A DNA stretch of 32,524 nucleotides from Frankiaceae bacterium (GTDB lineage Bacteria; Actinomycetota; Actinomycetes; JAFAQI01), in assembly GCA_019239875.1 (NCBI GenBank), contig JAFAZI010000075.1:1-32524 (forward strand), read 5' to 3'. Of this stretch, positions 17,801-25,675 are shown one piece after another. Position numbers and translations under genes: made by a program. Positions within the stretch are counted from its first letter, which is position 1. Every line of letters begins with the position of its first letter. Under the pieces are notes generated by a model that saw nothing but the letters and a program-made list of their open reading frames with translations, did not search any database and was not told the DNA's origin.

Positions 17801-18765
17801 GTGTCCTGCCGCCGAACAACACGCAGGCAGGCAAAGACGGCCAGATGGCTCAGTTCATCGAACACGTCAAGAACCTGGGCTACCGCAGCGACTCCTACGA
17901 CGTGAGCACCTCCGGTGGCGGCTGGAACTCGGCCGTCTACGACGCGACGTGCACCACACCGATGACCACGACGCCGGTAGTCGCAGCCGGCAAGTCCACC
18001 AGCGTGTGCGTCAAGGTCGACGTGCCCGCGAACGCCAACGAACGCGATACGAACGACACGACATTCACCGCAGTTTCGACCGAGGACTCCGGGGTCACGG
18101 CAAACGCCACGCTGACGTCGATCGCGGTGGAGTTCGAAACCTTGCTCGTCGACAACGACACCAACGACCCGGTCAACTCCGCGCCGTACTACAAGGCTGC
18201 GCTGGACGCCAACAATGTCCAGTACGGCTATTGGGACCTCGCGGCGGATCCGGTGCTGCCGCGGTCGTACCTGACCAAGCACAGCAACGTCGTCTGGTTC
18301 ACGGGCAACAGCTACCCGGCGCCAATCGGCCCGTACGAGTCGGAGCTGACAGCGCTGCTCGACGGTGGTGGGCATCTGCTGATGTCGGGCCAGGACATCC
18401 TCGACCAGGCGGCCGGCACGACTGATTTCGTGCACGACTATCTGCACATCGACTGGGACGGATCGGAGGTCCAGAACGACAAGGCCACGAATGCCGTGCA
18501 CAGCGTGAACGGCAATCCCGTGACCGACGGCATCGGGTCCGTGCCGATCGATCACTCCGTGCTCCAGGCTGCCTTCGAGGACGAGATCACGCCGATCGCG
18601 CCGGCCAGTGCGGCCTTCACGGACGACAGTGCGGAAAGCGACGCGCTGACGGTTGCCGACAACGGATACAAGGTCGCCTTCCTGGCGTTCCCGTTCGAGT
18701 CCTACGGGTCGGCTACGCAGAAGGCGGATCTCATGAACCGCACCTTCAACTGGTTCGGCTCATAG
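14851..18765 (+). CDS. Large secreted Asp-box/BNR propeller protein with ThuA-like C-terminus
   Basis: A 1304-residue exported protein. A signal peptide (MPFAPSRILASLAATAALIG..., cleavage near AHA-AP) is followed by two sortilin-like or BNR-type beta-propeller halves. Asp-box motifs S/D-x-D-G-G-x-x-W recur: STDGGVTW, STNGGGSW, SVDNGAHW, STDGGATW, DDGGLTW and HDGGATW. After about residue 850 comes a DUF11-type repeat (LVVSKSDTGTPVGPGSLVTY... with NIPPGGSTTVHFAV), then a beta-sandwich region and finally a ThuA/glutaminase-like Rossmann segment (VVWFTGNSYPAP, GGHLLMSGQDI). No catalytic residues of known sialidases are evident. The ATG at 14851 follows GGGAG with seven bases spacing. Its role may be carbohydrate binding or surface processing; this is inference. 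Confidence 0.8.
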   Translation: MPFAPSRILASLAATAALIGFVAVGSPAAHAAPRGHSSTGDDTPVQLTPKGEEDGPGEDAEGREKLRDAYYWSPLLTNKRTAIGTPHQPSTKGTPGSASLATVGRHWNGGSPDPIVQVGRTSNTFEAVSGRIGALAIRQDGTIILGAAAGGVWTYDSGSGTWTQRLPNSDTQTVGALAVAPNNDNVVYMGSGEGTLSGDGVYGDGIYRSTDGGVTWKHVSHLFAGQSVSALAVDPTDWRHLYASTVRGRAGNHRTSAPTNAPYGVYESLDAGVTWALQKGTKNELHGATDVVVDPQNANHVFASFWGDAIYESTNGGGSWHSAMGDLPTGDFLEAGTRFSLGISHPAGSVSPTLYTGFDYFDNGGDYHEAQVYKSVDNGAHWIATGTGSGVNSIAGYCGTQCFYDNVVKPDPKDPNTVYVLGSYGYDLSPQSGGIYRSTDGGATWKSLGYDLHPDYHAIAFDPSDSSHIAIGNDGGVWQSHTGGGRNNPGDQLADSDWEDLNGQVDPNTAALIHSTGLVITQFTSMATVPLVPGQYWGGTQDNGTLRKSLSNSRWFDQAGGDGGYAIVDQTTPNDLNPSVPAYVFGTYFDISPYRYDPSEANTFFGNERIDGGIHMSDRAEFYVPWVENRGHTNQMFLGTYRMYRTNNAETANAADVTWHPISPDLTTGCTGAAPNGARGCLISAIGVADGGDGVYAGTDDGLVQVAPHAVSAGSPTWHHRGAGVLPRRPVDEFAVDRSNWKVAYVAFGGFNATTPNRPGHIFATDDGGLTWRNITNGLPDVPADTIKLDPSDPNTLYVGTEVGPFVTHDGGATWNAFGTGMPKVPVWQLDYDSRNAVLAAGTHGRGAYTMSTGVHSPALVVSKSDTGTPVGPGSLVTYAITVRNIGNAGAHNVSIVDRTPAHTRGVAARNGGYFTQNGRVEWDGKNIPPGGSTTVHFAVRIDHDLPSSVTTITNQGVVVTADGLATVTGSSHDTAIAAPNAVRVLPPNNTQAGKDGQMAQFIEHVKNLGYRSDSYDVSTSGGGWNSAVYDATCTTPMTTTPVVAAGKSTSVCVKVDVPANANERDTNDTTFTAVSTEDSGVTANATLTSIAVEFETLLVDNDTNDPVNSAPYYKAALDANNVQYGYWDLAADPVLPRSYLTKHSNVVWFTGNSYPAPIGPYESELTALLDGGGHLLMSGQDILDQAAGTTDFVHDYLHIDWDGSEVQNDKATNAVHSVNGNPVTDGIGSVPIDHSVLQAAFEDEITPIAPASAAFTDDSAESDALTVADNGYKVAFLAFPFESYGSATQKADLMNRTFNWFGS

Positions 18766-18782
18766 TCCCTCCACGGGCGCTG

Positions 18783-18818
18783 ACTCCTGCGGTGGCGATC
18801 GTCTGCCACCGCAGGAGT
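18783..18818. terminator. Strong inverted repeat, probable transcription terminator
   Basis: A perfect 14-bp stem (18783-18796 with 18805-18818) around an 8-base loop lies 18 bases after the stop of the Asp-box protein gene. It lacks a long T-run, as is common in high-GC actinobacteria. Its position and strength fit termination of the upstream transcript. Confidence 0.8.
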
Positions 18819-18973
18819 TCGGCCGTGTGATCGCTGTCATGCCAGGACTGGCGTAGTCCGAAAGGCCCATCTTTCGCGGATCTGCCGTCGGTGGTCACCG
18901 GCGGGCGTAGGTTGCGCGCGTTCGACCCTGACGTCGGCCTACGGGGGCCAGCGAATCCTGGAGGGGGCGCGCG
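18819..18973 (+). promoter_or_regulatory. Leader region with hairpins and a DevR/NarL-like inverted site
   Basis: This 155-base gap precedes the IPT/PQQ-like protein. It holds a small hairpin (18845-18849 with 18855-18859), a near-palindrome CGGTGGTCACCG at 18889-18900 and a 6-bp stem (18906-18911 with 18938-18943). TAGTCCGAAAGGCCCA at 18854-18869 is an imperfect inverted repeat that, read on the other strand, resembles GGGACTTTNGGCCC-type boxes bound by DevR/NarL-family regulators. GGAGGGG lies about eight bases before the ATG. The structures are seen; any regulator is inferred. Confidence 0.35.
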
Positions 18974-20812
18974 ATGAGAGCGATGTCCGTCCGAGCTGCT
19001 GCGATCACGACCTTGCTGTCGAGTGGAATTCTGGTGGGTGGCCTCGCCACCCCAGCCTCGGCAGCGGCGACGGTCACGAGCTTCACGCCGTCGACGGGGC
19101 CGGTCGGGACCGCCGTGACGATCACAGGGACTGGTTTCACCGGCTCCGGCGGTACGTGTACCTCGATGACCGTCACGTTCAACGGGACGTCGGCGAAGTG
19201 CACCTACGTGTCGGCGACCCAGATCAAGACGGCGGTTCCGGCGAGCGCAATCACCGGACCGCTGAAGGTGAACGGTGTCGCCGCGGCTTCGAATCCGACC
19301 TTCACGGTGACGCTCGGCATCAGCATGTCGCCGACCGTTGGCCGGCCCAAGACGCCCGTCACGATCAGCGGCTCGGGCTACGACCCCTACTCAGCGGTCG
19401 ACGTCTACTTCGATTCCACCGACGAGCAACTCGTGCTCGCCGACGCCGGCGGCACCTTCTCGGTGACGAACCTGTTCAACGTCCCGGCGAGCGCCGTACC
19501 GGGCAACCACTGGGTGAGCGCGGTTGAGCGCGGCGCCACCCCGCGCGGCGCTCAGAAGTCATTCCGGGTCGCGACGTCCTGGAGCGAGTCGGGCTTTGAC
19601 AGCCAGCACACGAGCAACAACCCGGTGGAGAACGTTCTGAGTCCATCGACCGTGGACGGTTTGAACGAGGACTGGGTGTTTCCCACCGACGGCTATCTCG
19701 ACCGGTCCAGCCCGACGGTCGCCGGCGGCACTGGAGCGAACGGCACGGTTTTCGTCGGACAGCAGAGTGGATCGGGGCGGCTTTACGCCGTCGATGCCAA
19801 GACCGGCAAGGAGACGTGGCACTCCAGCGGCTCGGCGAGCATTGGCGGCTCCCTCGTGTACGGCTCCCGCGTCTTCGTCACGGCGGGCGCAAGCCTTCAG
19901 TCCTATCCCTTGACCTGTAGTACGCCATGCGCCGCGACTGGCACGTGGGGTTCGTTCCTGCTTGGCGACCCGGTGCTCAGCGGCACCAACATCTTGATCT
20001 CGGATACCAACGGAGTTGAGGTCTATCCCACCTCCTGTGGCGCGACATGCAGCCCCGCCTGGAGCGGGTACGGAAACCTCACCTCCGCCTTTCCGGTCAG
20101 CTCGCCGGCGGTTGCTGCCTCGGGCAGATTCTTCGCGAGCGGGCATGACATGACCACCTGGGATGGCCGACTGGAGGCCTACAACGCGGCGGGCTGCGGG
20201 AACCCGAACTGTCCGCCGGTCTGGGACGCCAATCTCGGGAGTGAGTGGGACGCCTCGGTCCACACGCCTGTGGTGTCGAACGGGTCGGTGTATGTGACCG
20301 GTGACGACACCAGGGTGTACGCCTTCAAGGTCGGCGGGTGCGCCGCCTCGCCCTGCGCGCCGCGGTGGACCTTTGACCGCGGCATCAACATCGGGACAAC
20401 GCCGGCCGTGTCGCATGGCGTCGTGTACGTCGCAGGAGACTTGGGCCTCGAGGCGTTGGACGCGGGCACCGGAGCGCTGCTCTGGCACGGAGACCTGCCG
20501 TCTGTCTCGGACGAGTCCAGCCCCGTCGTGGCGAACGGCGTCGTGTATGTCACCTCCGGCGACCGCGGCACGTCATCCGAGCTCTGGGCTTTCCCGGCGA
20601 GCTGTTCCGGCACGTGCGCACCCTTGTGGCACTCGGTCGTCTCGGCGACGGGCTACGCATCGCCGCCGGTCGTGGTCAACGGCACGGTGTACGACGCATC
20701 GGGCGACGGTGGTCTCTACGCCTACGACCAGAATGACCCGATCACGCCGGCGGCGCGCCCGCGACTGAGCGCGCTGACCCCGGACCGGAGCTTGAGCCGG
20801 ATTCCTGGCTGA
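18974..20812 (+). CDS. Secreted IPT/TIG and PQQ-like beta-propeller protein
   Basis: A 612-residue exported protein. The signal peptide ends near PASA-A (about residue 30). An IPT/TIG immunoglobulin-like domain follows (SFTPSTGPVGTAVTITGTGF), then a second beta-sandwich (MSPTVGRPKTPVTISGSGY), then a PQQ/WD-type propeller from about residue 215 with blade motifs such as LYAVDAKTGKETW and VYVTSGDRG. Five blades carry a C-x(3-5)-C pair usually followed by P-x-W (for example TSCGATCSPAW, GGCAASPCAPRW), suggesting one disulfide per blade. No PQQ-binding catalytic residues are recognisable, so a structural or binding role is more likely than dehydrogenase activity. Confidence 0.75.
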   Translation: MRAMSVRAAAITTLLSSGILVGGLATPASAAATVTSFTPSTGPVGTAVTITGTGFTGSGGTCTSMTVTFNGTSAKCTYVSATQIKTAVPASAITGPLKVNGVAAASNPTFTVTLGISMSPTVGRPKTPVTISGSGYDPYSAVDVYFDSTDEQLVLADAGGTFSVTNLFNVPASAVPGNHWVSAVERGATPRGAQKSFRVATSWSESGFDSQHTSNNPVENVLSPSTVDGLNEDWVFPTDGYLDRSSPTVAGGTGANGTVFVGQQSGSGRLYAVDAKTGKETWHSSGSASIGGSLVYGSRVFVTAGASLQSYPLTCSTPCAATGTWGSFLLGDPVLSGTNILISDTNGVEVYPTSCGATCSPAWSGYGNLTSAFPVSSPAVAASGRFFASGHDMTTWDGRLEAYNAAGCGNPNCPPVWDANLGSEWDASVHTPVVSNGSVYVTGDDTRVYAFKVGGCAASPCAPRWTFDRGINIGTTPAVSHGVVYVAGDLGLEALDAGTGALLWHGDLPSVSDESSPVVANGVVYVTSGDRGTSSELWAFPASCSGTCAPLWHSVVSATGYASPPVVVNGTVYDASGDGGLYAYDQNDPITPAARPRLSALTPDRSLSRIPG

Positions 20813-20831
20813 CGTGACGGGTACCGTCACG
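20813..20831. promoter_or_regulatory. Perfect hairpin between stop and start codons
   Basis: CGTGACGG (20813-20820), loop GTA, CCGTCACG (20824-20831): an 8-bp perfect inverted repeat starting one base after the stop codon of the PQQ-like gene and ending two bases before the GTG of the next gene. The downstream gene has no visible Shine-Dalgarno. It could be a terminator, an operator or a translational element; the sequence does not decide. Confidence 0.45.
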
Positions 20832-20833
20832 CC

Positions 20834-22858
20834 GTGCGCCTGCGCCCGGCGGTTCGGCTCCTTTCGCTGACCGCTGCCTGCACCGCGCTGGTGGTGTTCG
20901 CCCCTCCGGGGCACGCGGCAGTCCGACCTTCGAAAAGCTCGGACCGCCCGCACCTCACTGGCATGGTGCTGTCGGCGAATCGGGTCGGCCCTGACGCTCA
21001 CCGTGTGAAGGTGACGGCCGACGTGCGAGGCGCCCGGCGGTGTCGGCTGTCGGTCACGCCACGGCTGCCTCGACATCCGCCGACCAAGCACTGCCCCGGG
21101 CCGCGGGTTCGCTGGACCTTGCACGTCCCGGCTAATCAGGCGGCATCTCGAGTGCGCTATCGCCTGGCCCTGACTGCGACCGGTGCGCGCCACACCACCG
21201 TTGTGAGGCATCGCCATGTGGTGCAGGCCCCCACCGGAAAACCGCCCGTGATCAAGGCACTCCGGTCGGGCCGGTCGACCGTCGAGTACGTCGGGGGACA
21301 GGTGACGGTTGCCACGACGGTGAAGCACGTCAAGCGGTGTCACCTCTCGGTTGCGCCGGCCGGAGTGACGGTGACGGGGGTCGGTGTCTGCTCGGCGGGA
21401 GATCGGGCCTGGCGGCTCCAGCTGCCGCCGAACCCCGCCGAGTCGAGCATCGCCTACACCGCGACGTTGACGGCGGTTGGCTCCCACGGTCGACGTACGA
21501 CGAACGCGGTGACCGTGACCGCGCGCGCGCACCCGCCGCCCTGTCCCGGCCAGACCAGCACGGCAACGCCGACCACCATGAGCATGTTCAACGATCCGAG
21601 CACCGGCCAACCGGCGGATCAGAGCCGAGTGGTCGCGGCCGAGATCAATCTGATCTGCGCGGCGCAGCTGCCGGTGCGTGGGGAGCACACCCAGATCTGG
21701 ATGGCACAGTTCGTCTTCACTCTCGACGACGTCGCGCAGGCGCTGGTGTGGGCGCACCGCTACCAGCACGCGGATGTGCACCTCGTGCTCGACGGGTCGA
21801 ACGAGTTCATGTTCAACCCGGATGGATCGCATGTGCCCAACGTCGCCTACGACGACGTGGTGGCAAATCTCCCGTCGAGCTCTCTGGTTGTCTGCGGCCC
21901 GAACGCCGGCACCGTGGGGCGGCCGGTTGTCCCGGACGACGAGGATGAGTCCGCGGTGTTTCCGGCCGGCACGGGGTGCGCTGGCGACAACATCCTGCAC
22001 GTGAAGCTGCTGGCAATCTCGGCTGTCGACCCCGCCGGTGACCCTGCCGTGTTCTCGTCTTCGCAGAACTTCAGCACCGGTGCGATGACCGCTGGCTTCA
22101 ACGACGGCCTACAGGTCGTCGGCGATGCAGCGTTGTACGGGCTCGACGCGGCGTACATCGACCGGCTTGCTGGCAACCGGCAACAGGCTGACCTCGGACT
22201 GCAGCTTGGCCCCGCGGCTCATGACAGCGGTGGGGCGCGGTTGTGGAGCACGTTCTACCCGCGCAACCTCACGGACAAGTTCCCGGACGGCGACCCGAAC
22301 GCGACGGCCCACGACGCGGCGACCGACTCGCTGGCCGCGACCCTTCGAAACGTGCGCTGCACAGCGCCAGGCAGATACGCGGGCGACCACTCGCATGGCG
22401 CGCGGACGACGATCCGGATCGCGATGTTCGTCTACCGCACGCGTGAGGCGGTGACCGCCGCTCTGGACCGGCTCGGCGACGATGGTTGTGACATCGGCAT
22501 CATCTACTCGGTGATCAGCGCACCAGTGCTCCAAGACCTCGAGTCGCACGGCATTCGCGCCACCCAGCTCTACACGGAGGACTACACGCCTCCGAGCGGG
22601 CAGCCGACCCGGCTGTTCGTGCACGACAAATTCGTGTTGATCTCCGGCGGGATCGCGGTCGCGGGACGAGCGGAGTCGAACCAGGATCTGGTGCTCGCCG
22701 GGAGCCCGAACCTCACCGACAAGGCGTTGTACGACAACGACGAGGCGGGCCTCGCCTACCAACAGACGGCGACCGCCGCCGCGGGTTCGACTCCGATCTT
22801 CGACGGCTACGCCCACGACTGGGACCGGCTGCTCGCGGTTGCTGCGTCGCTGTCCTGA
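20834..22858 (+). CDS. Secreted phospholipase D-like protein
   Basis: A 674-residue exported protein. The GTG start is followed by a signal peptide (LSLTAACTALVVFAPPGHA). Residues about 35-240 are two Ig-like repeats with cysteines (ARRCRLSV, VKRCHLSVAP). The C-terminal 430 residues form a PLD-type fold with two half-sites: ILHVKLLAIS with SSSQNFSTG, and FVHDKFVLISGG with LAGSPNLTDKAL. Both keep the His and Lys of HxKx4D but have Ser where Asp is expected. This could be a phospholipase or nuclease of the PLD superfamily, or a degenerate, non-catalytic version. No membrane anchor follows the signal peptide. Confidence 0.8.
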   Translation: MRLRPAVRLLSLTAACTALVVFAPPGHAAVRPSKSSDRPHLTGMVLSANRVGPDAHRVKVTADVRGARRCRLSVTPRLPRHPPTKHCPGPRVRWTLHVPANQAASRVRYRLALTATGARHTTVVRHRHVVQAPTGKPPVIKALRSGRSTVEYVGGQVTVATTVKHVKRCHLSVAPAGVTVTGVGVCSAGDRAWRLQLPPNPAESSIAYTATLTAVGSHGRRTTNAVTVTARAHPPPCPGQTSTATPTTMSMFNDPSTGQPADQSRVVAAEINLICAAQLPVRGEHTQIWMAQFVFTLDDVAQALVWAHRYQHADVHLVLDGSNEFMFNPDGSHVPNVAYDDVVANLPSSSLVVCGPNAGTVGRPVVPDDEDESAVFPAGTGCAGDNILHVKLLAISAVDPAGDPAVFSSSQNFSTGAMTAGFNDGLQVVGDAALYGLDAAYIDRLAGNRQQADLGLQLGPAAHDSGGARLWSTFYPRNLTDKFPDGDPNATAHDAATDSLAATLRNVRCTAPGRYAGDHSHGARTTIRIAMFVYRTREAVTAALDRLGDDGCDIGIIYSVISAPVLQDLESHGIRATQLYTEDYTPPSGQPTRLFVHDKFVLISGGIAVAGRAESNQDLVLAGSPNLTDKALYDNDEAGLAYQQTATAAAGSTPIFDGYAHDWDRLLAVAASLS

Positions 22859-22891
22859 GACTTTGCTCGCCGAGCGTGCGCCGGTACCTAA

Positions 22892-22950
22892 ATTGAGCGA
22901 GCCGCCCCCCATATTGGGCCTAGGCGTGGACGGCGCAATCGCAATTGGGC
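22892..22950 (+). promoter_or_regulatory. Three helically phased ATTGRGC repeats
   Basis: ATTGAGC at 22892, ATTGGGC at 22913 and ATTGGGC at 22944 lie just upstream of the LAL regulator start at 22963. Their start-to-start spacing of 21 and 31 bases equals about two and three helical turns, so all three would face the same side of the DNA. They may be binding sites for a regulator, possibly the LuxR-type product itself. Confidence 0.35.
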
Positions 22951-22962
22951 CACCATCCAGGC

Positions 22963-25557
22963 ATGCAGGTCTTGCTGGAACGCGAGGAGCACCTTCGCGT
23001 CCTCGATGAGCATGCGGAGCGCGCGCGCCAGGGCAGCGGGCATCTGATCCTCATCTCCGGCGAGGCAGGGGTCGGCAAGTCGTCCTTGATAGAGGCGTTT
23101 CGTACCCGGCTCGCCAACGCCCGCTGGCTGTGGGGGGCCTGCGACGGGACGTTCACGCCGCGGCCGCTCGGGCCGTTCCTCGACATCGCCTACCAGCTGG
23201 GCGGTCCGCTCCGCGGTGTCGGCGAGGACGGCTCCAGTCGCGAGCAGCTCTTCCAGCTCGTCCTCGACGAGATCACCGTTTCGTCGGTCCTGACGATCGT
23301 CGCCATCGAAGACATGCACTGGGCGGATGAGGCGACGATTGACCTGATGCGCCTGCTGGCTCGACGGCTCGGTGGCGCGCAGACGCTGCTGATCGCGACG
23401 TACCGCGACGACGGGCTGACGTCCGACCACCCTATGCGGATGGCGGCGGGCGAGCTCCGCTCGGAACGTACGACGACGCACATGGGCCTGGCGCCGCTGT
23501 CGCAGTCGGCAGTCGGCCAGCTCGCGAGCGGAACGCACTATGCAACCGGCGAGCTGTTCGCTCTGACCGGCGGCAACCCGTTCTTCGTGACGGAGGTGCT
23601 CCAGGCCGGCGCGGATGCGCTCCCGCACACCGCGACCGAAGCGGTGCTGTCCCGAATTGCGCGGCTGTCCGATCCCGCTCGCCAGGTCCTTGAGGCGGCG
23701 GCTGTGCTCGGCGCGCGAATAGACCTCACGATGCTGCACGAGCTGATCGGGGTGAGCGACGGCGCGGCGATCGATGAATGTCTGGCGACCGGCGTACTCG
23801 TATCCGATTCCGAGGGCATGCGCTTCCGGCATGAGATCGCACGGTGCGCGGTCGAAGCGGCCCTCCCGGCGCATCGTCGGATCGACCTGAATGCGCGTGT
23901 CCTGGACAGCTTTCGCGACCGGCTCGCTGACGACGCGCGACTGGCGCACCACGCCGAGGCGGCGGGGGATCGGGCGGCAACGCTGCACTACGCACGTTTG
24001 GCCGCAATGCGTGGCGCAGAGCTCGCGGCGCACCGCGAGGCAGCGGCACAGTGGGAGCGCGCCGCCAAGGTCGCTTCGGATCTCCCCGTGGCCGAGCAAG
24101 CGGCGATCTTTCGGGGACTCGGCGACGAGCTCGCACTGATCGATCGCTGGGACAGCGCCGGCACCGCACTGGAGACGGCGCTTCGCCTCTGGCGCGAGGC
24201 GGGCGACATGCTCCAGGTCGGCGACACCCAACGGGCGTTGTCGAACGCGATGTACCGGCTGTGCCGGGCCGATCGCGCAATGGAATACGCCATTGCAGCA
24301 ACCGAAACGCTCGAGGCCATCCCGGCGAGCAGACAGCTCGGGGCGGCATACGGGGACCTCGCCTGCCATCACTTCATCACCGACCCGACCCACTCGATCG
24401 AGCTGTGCCGGCGAGCGCAGGATCTCGCGCGACAGTTCGACGACGTCGGTGTCCTCAGCGAGGCGATGAACCTCGAGGGGTGCGCGCGCGAATATCTCGG
24501 CGAGCCCGGGATTCCGTTGATCTGCGCGGCCCTCGACCTCGCGCTTGAGGCCGGCCTTGCCGAGTCAGCCGGGCGCGCATATGCCAACCTGCATTCGTCC
24601 TACGTGCTCTCCAAGGACTTCGCCGAGGCGGCCCGGTGGTACGCCGACGGCATCAGGTACGCCGAGGATCACGACATCGGCATGTACCAGACCTGGCTCA
24701 GCGGCAATCACGCGGTTGCTCTTCTCGAGCAGGGACGGTGGGCCGAGGCCGACGCCCTCAGCGCACCGATGCTGCAGCGGCCGGATGTGTCGCCGCAACA
24801 CCGGACATCGTTCGCCTACGTCGTGGCAGCTATCCAGCTTCGCCGCGCTGCGTCGGCCGTCGCCGAGCCACTCGTGGCCGAGGTCTGCTCCGCGGGGGAG
24901 ACGGCACCGAACTGGGCACTCGAGGCGATCACGTTGCGAGCAGAGTCGTTGTGGCTCGCAGGGGATGCGGCGGCTGCCGGTGCTGCGCTCACCGCGGATC
25001 TCGACCTGGCCGTCTCCCATCCCGACGGATGGCTACGCGGCCTGTACGGTGCGTGGCTGCGGCGCCTCGGGTTGGACGACTCGCCGCTCGACGACGTCGC
25101 AGCGCCGTACCTCGCAGAACGCGCTGGCGACTGGGTAGGAGCGGTCTCGATGTGGCACGAGCTCGGGTGCCCGTACCAAGCGGCGCTAGCGCAGTTCGAC
25201 TCCGACGACGAAGCGGGTATCCGGGCGGCGATCGACACCTTCGACGCCCTTGGCGCGGCCGCGATGGTCCGGGCAGCGCGGGTGAAGATGCGCGTTCTCG
25301 GCTTCAAGGCGATCCCGCGGGGACCACGTCCGCAGACGCGATCGGATGCCTTCGGTCTGACGAAGCGAGAGCGTGAGGTGCTCGAGCAGCTTGCCGAGGG
25401 ACTCACGAACGCTGAGATCGCAGAGCTGCTGTTCATCTCCGAGCGCACCGTCGACCACCACGTGTCGTCGTTGCTCACGAAGATGGACGTGTCGTCGCGA
25501 CGTGAGGCAGCGCGGAAGGCACAGCAGCTCGACCTGATCGGTCACGGGAGCTTGTGA
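22963..25557 (+). CDS. LAL-family ATP-binding LuxR transcription regulator
   Basis: An 864-residue large ATP-binding regulator of the LuxR family (MalT-like architecture). The N-terminal AAA/STAND domain has Walker A ISGEAGVGKSSL (about residues 31-42) and Walker B LTIVAIEDMHWADEAT (about 110-125). The central 450 residues are helix-rich, with TPR-like Ala/Leu-rich repeats. The C-terminal helix-turn-helix reads LTKREREVLEQLAEGLTN followed by AEIAELLFISERTVDHHVSS. The ATG at 22963 is chosen because the protein then begins directly with the conserved LLEREEHLRVL. It is probably an inducer-dependent activator; targets are unknown. Confidence 0.92.
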   Translation: MQVLLEREEHLRVLDEHAERARQGSGHLILISGEAGVGKSSLIEAFRTRLANARWLWGACDGTFTPRPLGPFLDIAYQLGGPLRGVGEDGSSREQLFQLVLDEITVSSVLTIVAIEDMHWADEATIDLMRLLARRLGGAQTLLIATYRDDGLTSDHPMRMAAGELRSERTTTHMGLAPLSQSAVGQLASGTHYATGELFALTGGNPFFVTEVLQAGADALPHTATEAVLSRIARLSDPARQVLEAAAVLGARIDLTMLHELIGVSDGAAIDECLATGVLVSDSEGMRFRHEIARCAVEAALPAHRRIDLNARVLDSFRDRLADDARLAHHAEAAGDRAATLHYARLAAMRGAELAAHREAAAQWERAAKVASDLPVAEQAAIFRGLGDELALIDRWDSAGTALETALRLWREAGDMLQVGDTQRALSNAMYRLCRADRAMEYAIAATETLEAIPASRQLGAAYGDLACHHFITDPTHSIELCRRAQDLARQFDDVGVLSEAMNLEGCAREYLGEPGIPLICAALDLALEAGLAESAGRAYANLHSSYVLSKDFAEAARWYADGIRYAEDHDIGMYQTWLSGNHAVALLEQGRWAEADALSAPMLQRPDVSPQHRTSFAYVVAAIQLRRAASAVAEPLVAEVCSAGETAPNWALEAITLRAESLWLAGDAAAAGAALTADLDLAVSHPDGWLRGLYGAWLRRLGLDDSPLDDVAAPYLAERAGDWVGAVSMWHELGCPYQAALAQFDSDDEAGIRAAIDTFDALGAAAMVRAARVKMRVLGFKAIPRGPRPQTRSDAFGLTKREREVLEQLAEGLTNAEIAELLFISERTVDHHVSSLLTKMDVSSRREAARKAQQLDLIGHGSL

Positions 25558-25611
25558 AGGATCCGCAACGACCTGTCGTGGCGCAGCTTTCACAATCCTG
25601 CAACGTCGCGG

Positions 25612-25635
25612 TTGTCCACAGTTTGAAGCTGTGGA
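25612..25635. promoter_or_regulatory. DnaA-box-like inverted pair / hairpin upstream of tadA
   Basis: TTGTCCACA at 25612-25620 is identical to the actinobacterial DnaA box, and the complementary CTGTGGA at 25629-25635 makes a 7-bp inverted repeat (25615-25621 with 25629-25635). It lies about 40 bases upstream of the truncated tadA start. It could be a DnaA site, a general operator or a weak terminator of the LAL gene. Confidence 0.35.
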
Positions 25636-25675
25636 AAGTTGCTGAGGCTCTGACGAGTCCATAACGTCCCGCGCC

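Noticed and set aside
17350-18555. 401-codon reverse frame opposite the Asp-box protein
   Set aside because: Antisense shadow; the forward frame has signal peptide and domain motifs.
20573-22000. 475-codon reverse frame opposite the PQQ-like and PLD-like genes
   Set aside because: It spans two genes and their gap, is rich in Arg and His without family motifs, and mirrors their codon bias.
22888-24393. 501-codon open frame on the reverse strand opposite the LAL regulator
   Set aside because: It is antisense to a well-recognised gene, has Arg/Ala-rich low-complexity content and no motif; such long shadow frames are expected in high-GC DNA.
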